Assembly (NCBI GenBank): GCA_019828545.1
Contig: JACVRA010000246.1
Span: 186,001 to 250,000 of the forward strand
DNA from: Paracamarosporium sp. OC-R06-R3
Lineage: Eukaryota; Ascomycota; Dothideomycetes; Pleosporales; Didymosphaeriaceae
DNA length: 64,000 nucleotides
Direction of reading: 5' to 3'
Positions 60,565-64,000 of this stretch are shown piece by piece (positions within the stretch are counted from its first letter, which is position 1; every line of letters begins with the position of its first letter). The notes below the pieces were generated by a model that saw only the letters and a list, made by a program, of their open reading frames with translations, did not search any database and was not told the origin of the DNA. The translations under genes were made by a program, and so were the position numbers.

Positions 60565-63500
60565 ATGAACAGCAGCCCCAAAAAACAGCGCGCACCTTTT
60601 CGTCCTGTGGACACACTGTTGTCGCCACAGAAACCGAGCTTCAAAGAAAACAGAAACAAGCCTGCACGCGAACCTTCGTTCGGCAACGAAGAGAACTCAT
60701 ATCTGCCAGAGAGCGAAAGCGACATCTCTATCAACCAGTCTGAACTCTCGCACCTAGGCAATTCTAGCTCGCTATTTGACGAACAACGTACCCCGCCCGC
60801 GTCGAGTCCAGTCTACACATCGGCACACAACACATACACATCAAAGACCCCAGGCAGCATGGTCCGAGAACGAGAGCCACCAGGCGGTCATCCTCGTGCG
60901 CCGGTGCCGGCACCAGCAGCAAAGCCCCTGCATGAGCGCTTGGCTGCGGATGATTTTGCCAACGTCGCGAGTTTGAACACACCCCCAAGAGCAGCGCCTG
61001 AGTTTGGGAAAGCCAGTACCATGCAAAGCCCGCTCAAGAGCCTTGCGCAGAGGAGTCAACAGTCGCACGTGTTTAACCAGCCCATGCCAGGTCACTCCAG
61101 ACCAGAACACCACCGCGACCACAAGCCGATTGCGATTCACCGGCCAACAGCGGCCTCGCAATCCACGAAACCCATCCCTCCCAAAGCAGGCACACGATAC
61201 AGCAATGCTTCGTCTGACGATTCGGACATCTTTGAAATCCATCCGTCCCAGTTTCAGGCGCGGCCTGTCCCACAACCTACGAACACACAGCAACGTACCA
61301 TACATGCGCCTCCTCGTCCTGTTTATTCGTCTATGGGACATGCTGACGGGTTCCAGCCAGTGAACAGGAACCCAGGCATGTTCTCGCTTGAATCAAGGAA
61401 AACAGTCATACTCGACGACGTGGCACCGAAGCGGGTGGGAAGCGAAGACGAAGATGACTTTGATCCGGACGTCGCGATTCGGGCGGAGCGAGGAGAATTT
61501 GGCGCGCCAGATGTCTATGCCTACGTAGATTCCAACCAAGCGAACGAAAACATTAAAGCGCTACTCGAGGGTGCACTAGACGAAGAAAATATCCCTCGGA
61601 CACGAGGACGTAGGAAGAAGAAACAACAAGCAGAGGATGATGCTGGAAAGTCCTTGGCAGAGCGTCTCCAGGCTTTGGACATGAAGGAGTCAGAGGCGGA
61701 GAAGTCTTCCTCTAAAGATGAGACCGAGGAGGATGAGGAGGATGACGGCACCGTTGATGGCATGAAAGTCAAGCTATTGCCTCATCAAGTGGAAGGCGTC
61801 GCATGGATGATCGAGAAAGAGACTGGCGCGCACAACAAACGAGCAAAGCTACCTAAGGGTGGCATACTCGCAGATGATATGGGTCTCGGCAAGACTGTGC
61901 AATCGATTGCCGTGATCCTCTCCAATCCGCGTCCAGAGAAAGGCGTCGAGCCCGAGAACAAGAAAAACAAGATACTTCCGACCGTCGGGAAAGGCACGCT
62001 CATCATCGCACCACTTGCCCTCATCAAGCAATGGGAGGCTGAAATCAACGACAAGGTTTCCAAGTCACACAGCCTTAAAGTGCTTGTTCATCATGGACCT
62101 AACCGCACCAAATCCATCGATAAACTCAAAACTTACGATGTCGTAATCACCACATACCAGGTCCTTGCTTCAGAGCATGCAAGCTGCGGTGAAGGTCCGA
62201 ATGGTCTAAAGAAGGGCTGTTTCGGTGTACATTGGTACCGCGTCATGTTAGATGAGGCGCATACAATCAAGAATCGCAATGCAAAGATGACAAAGGCCTG
62301 TTATGAGGTTCAATCACACTACCGGTGGTGCTTAACCGGAACGCCTATGCAGAACAACCTAGACGAGCTCCAAAGTCTAATCCGATTTCTCCGTATTCAG
62401 CCTTACTGCGATATGCCCAATTGGAAAGACGCCATCACCGGTCCTATGAAGAATGGTCGAGGCAATCTTGCCATGAGGCGATTACAAATTTTCCTGAAGG
62501 CGTTCATGAAGCGCCGAACGAAGGACGTGTTGAAGAAGGACGGTGCTCTCAACTTCGGTGGCAAATCAAAAGATGGAGAAGAAAAGAAGGGTGGCTTCCA
62601 GATTGTGGGACGTAATATTGAAACAGTCATTGGAGAATTCACAGCCAAGGAGCGATCTTTCTACGACCGTCTAAATGATCGTGCCGAGTCTCGTCTACGA
62701 GAAATGATGGGCGGCGAAAAGCGGGACTACATTGGAGCTTTGGTGTTGCTCCTGCGACTTCGGCAAGCATGCAATCACCCCTCCTTGACCAAGAGCAACA
62801 TGAAGGAGGACAATGACGCCTTGACAACGGGACAAAGGTCGGGTCCTCAATCTGGTCTCCAGACTCCCCGAAAGGCATCAAAGGATACAGATGCTGATGA
62901 TCTCGCGGATCTTCTTGGTGGTCTCACTGTTGAGACGAAGCGTTGTGACATCTGCCAAAACAAGTTGAATAGCGACAATACCGTCCCCGGTGCTATTCGA
63001 TGTAACGAATGCGAGGCTGATCTAAACACGTCAGTAAAGAAGTCAAAGAAGCACAAGAAGAGCCGTAAGCATAAACACAAGGAACGAAAAACGGGGCGCC
63101 AACCAGCAGAGTCCGACGACGACGACGACGCACCAAAGGTTCTGAAAGCTTCTCGACAGCGTCGTGTTGTTGTCGATAGCGATGATGAAGATGAGGCTAG
63201 TGGTGAATGGCTAGTAGGCGAAGGCGAGCAAGGTCCTACGACTTTGGGGACAGCTGGTGGAACCGACGATGAAGATGCTGAGGGCGGCGGCGACACACTT
63301 GCTTCTGTTGACTCCCATGCTTCTGGCTCTGTTAATGAGGGTGAGACTTCAGTAGGATCTTTCATCGTTCATGACACAGATAGTGAAGACGACGGACCAG
63401 TTATTCGCAAGCCCGGAGCTAAGCAACTTTCTAAACCCGCAAAAGTCATCAGTCTAGACTCTGATGATGAGGGCTCGTCAGAAGCAGGCTCTGACTCTGG

Positions 63501-64000
63501 TTCTGAGGAACCTGATTCGGAAGCTGATTCGGAAGAAGACTCAAACACCGAGTCCGATATTGACTACAATGTCTCAGACCTTACGCCTTCGACCAAAATT
63601 CGACAGCTCCTTACCATCCTAGAGAAGGAAACCCCCGATCATAAAGTCATTGTCTTCTCGCAATTTACATCTATGCTCGATCTCATAGAGCCCTTCCTCC
63701 GCCGCGAAGGGTACAACTTCACGCGCTATGACGGTAAAATGCGCAATGACCACCGCGAGGCCAGTCTAGCCAAGCTACGCAATGACAAGCGCTGCCGTGT
63801 TCTGATCTGCAGCTTGAAGTGTGGTAGCTTGGGCCTGAACCTTACAGCCGCCAGCCGCGTTGTTATTATGGAGCCTTTCTGGAATCCGGTACGTAACATG
63901 CAGTCAGCTGTCGTGATAATGCTGACATTTTCCTAGTTTGTAGAAGAACAAGCCATCGATCGTGTCCACCGCCTCAATCAGACTGTTGATGTCACGGTTT
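60565..64000 (+). CDS. SNF2-family ATPase, Rad5/Rad16-like, right end cut
   Basis: Exon 1 is 60565-63888, a 48-bp intron follows (63889-63936), and exon 2 runs past base 64000, so at least 1,129 residues are visible. The first ~400 residues are disordered and Ser/Pro rich. The helicase N-lobe starts at LLPHQVEGVAWM; Walker A is DDMGLGKT with K443, the DEAH box is D563-H566, and TGTPMQNN is motif III. A Cys4 cluster (C794, C797, C813, C816) sits between the lobes, where Rad5/Rad16 proteins carry a RING; no histidine or further pairs are evident, so it is not a canonical RING. A long acidic linker (~850-1000) leads to the C-lobe, with VFSQFTSMLDLI, SLKCGSLGLNL and, after splicing, NPFVEEQAIDRVHRLNQT. 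A chromatin-remodelling or DNA-repair role is inferred. Confidence 0.9.

Overview
The window is ordinary nuclear DNA of a filamentous ascomycete. Compact genes on both strands are split by short introns of about 45-80 bp with GT-AG ends and CTAAC-like branch sites. The gene set is eukaryotic and fungal (ERG27, a cytosolic HSP70, VPS13, MRC1, COQ7, RTF1, OSH3, EMI1, an Atg22-like transporter). Gene style and small secreted proteins suggest Dothideomycetes, probably Pleosporales; this lineage call is inference. I see no tRNA, rRNA, CRISPR array, intact transposon or secondary-metabolite core gene.

Layout. 1-4.9 kb: a left-truncated coiled-coil gene (-) and ERG27 (-). 4.9-11.4 kb: a 6.6-kb gene desert with only short random ORFs and a few hairpins. 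11.4-20 kb: glycerol kinase GUT1 (-), a mitochondrial DUF3429 membrane protein (-), HSP70 (+) with a perfect heat-shock element, and EMI1 (-). 20.3-29.9 kb: VPS13 (+), 3,197 codons with one intron. 29.9-41.6 kb is looser and more accessory-like: a small secreted cysteine-rich protein (+), an FAD-linked oxidoreductase broken by one in-frame stop (-), a membrane-anchored MOSC protein (-), a three-finger C2H2 protein (-), then 2.9 kb without a gene. 41.6-52.3 kb is a dense conserved block: MRC1 (+), COQ7 (-), RTF1 (+), OSH3 (-). 53.8-64 kb: a secreted GDSL esterase (+), an Atg22-like transporter (+), a small DUF4267-like membrane protein (-), a bZIP-DUF3425 factor (+) and a SNF2/Rad5-type ATPase (+) that runs off the right edge.

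How the genes relate. There is no operon or obvious gene cluster. Themes are lipid and membrane biology (ERG27, VPS13, OSH3), mitochondrial function (COQ7, DUF3429, EMI1), genome maintenance and transcription (MRC1, RTF1, SNF2, bZIP, C2H2) and stress (HSP70). Several pairs share short divergent promoters (COQ7/RTF1 311 bp, DUF4267/bZIP 547 bp, EMI1/VPS13 735 bp).

Exon coordinates were worked out by hand from splice consensus and reading-frame continuity; transcripts would be needed to confirm them. I did not find a convincing new biological system. The best leads are the nonsense-broken oxidoreductase with a RIP-like mutation context, the secreted cysteine-rich protein beside it, a 28-nt micro-exon in the bZIP basic region, a GC-AG intron in OSH3 and the gene desert.
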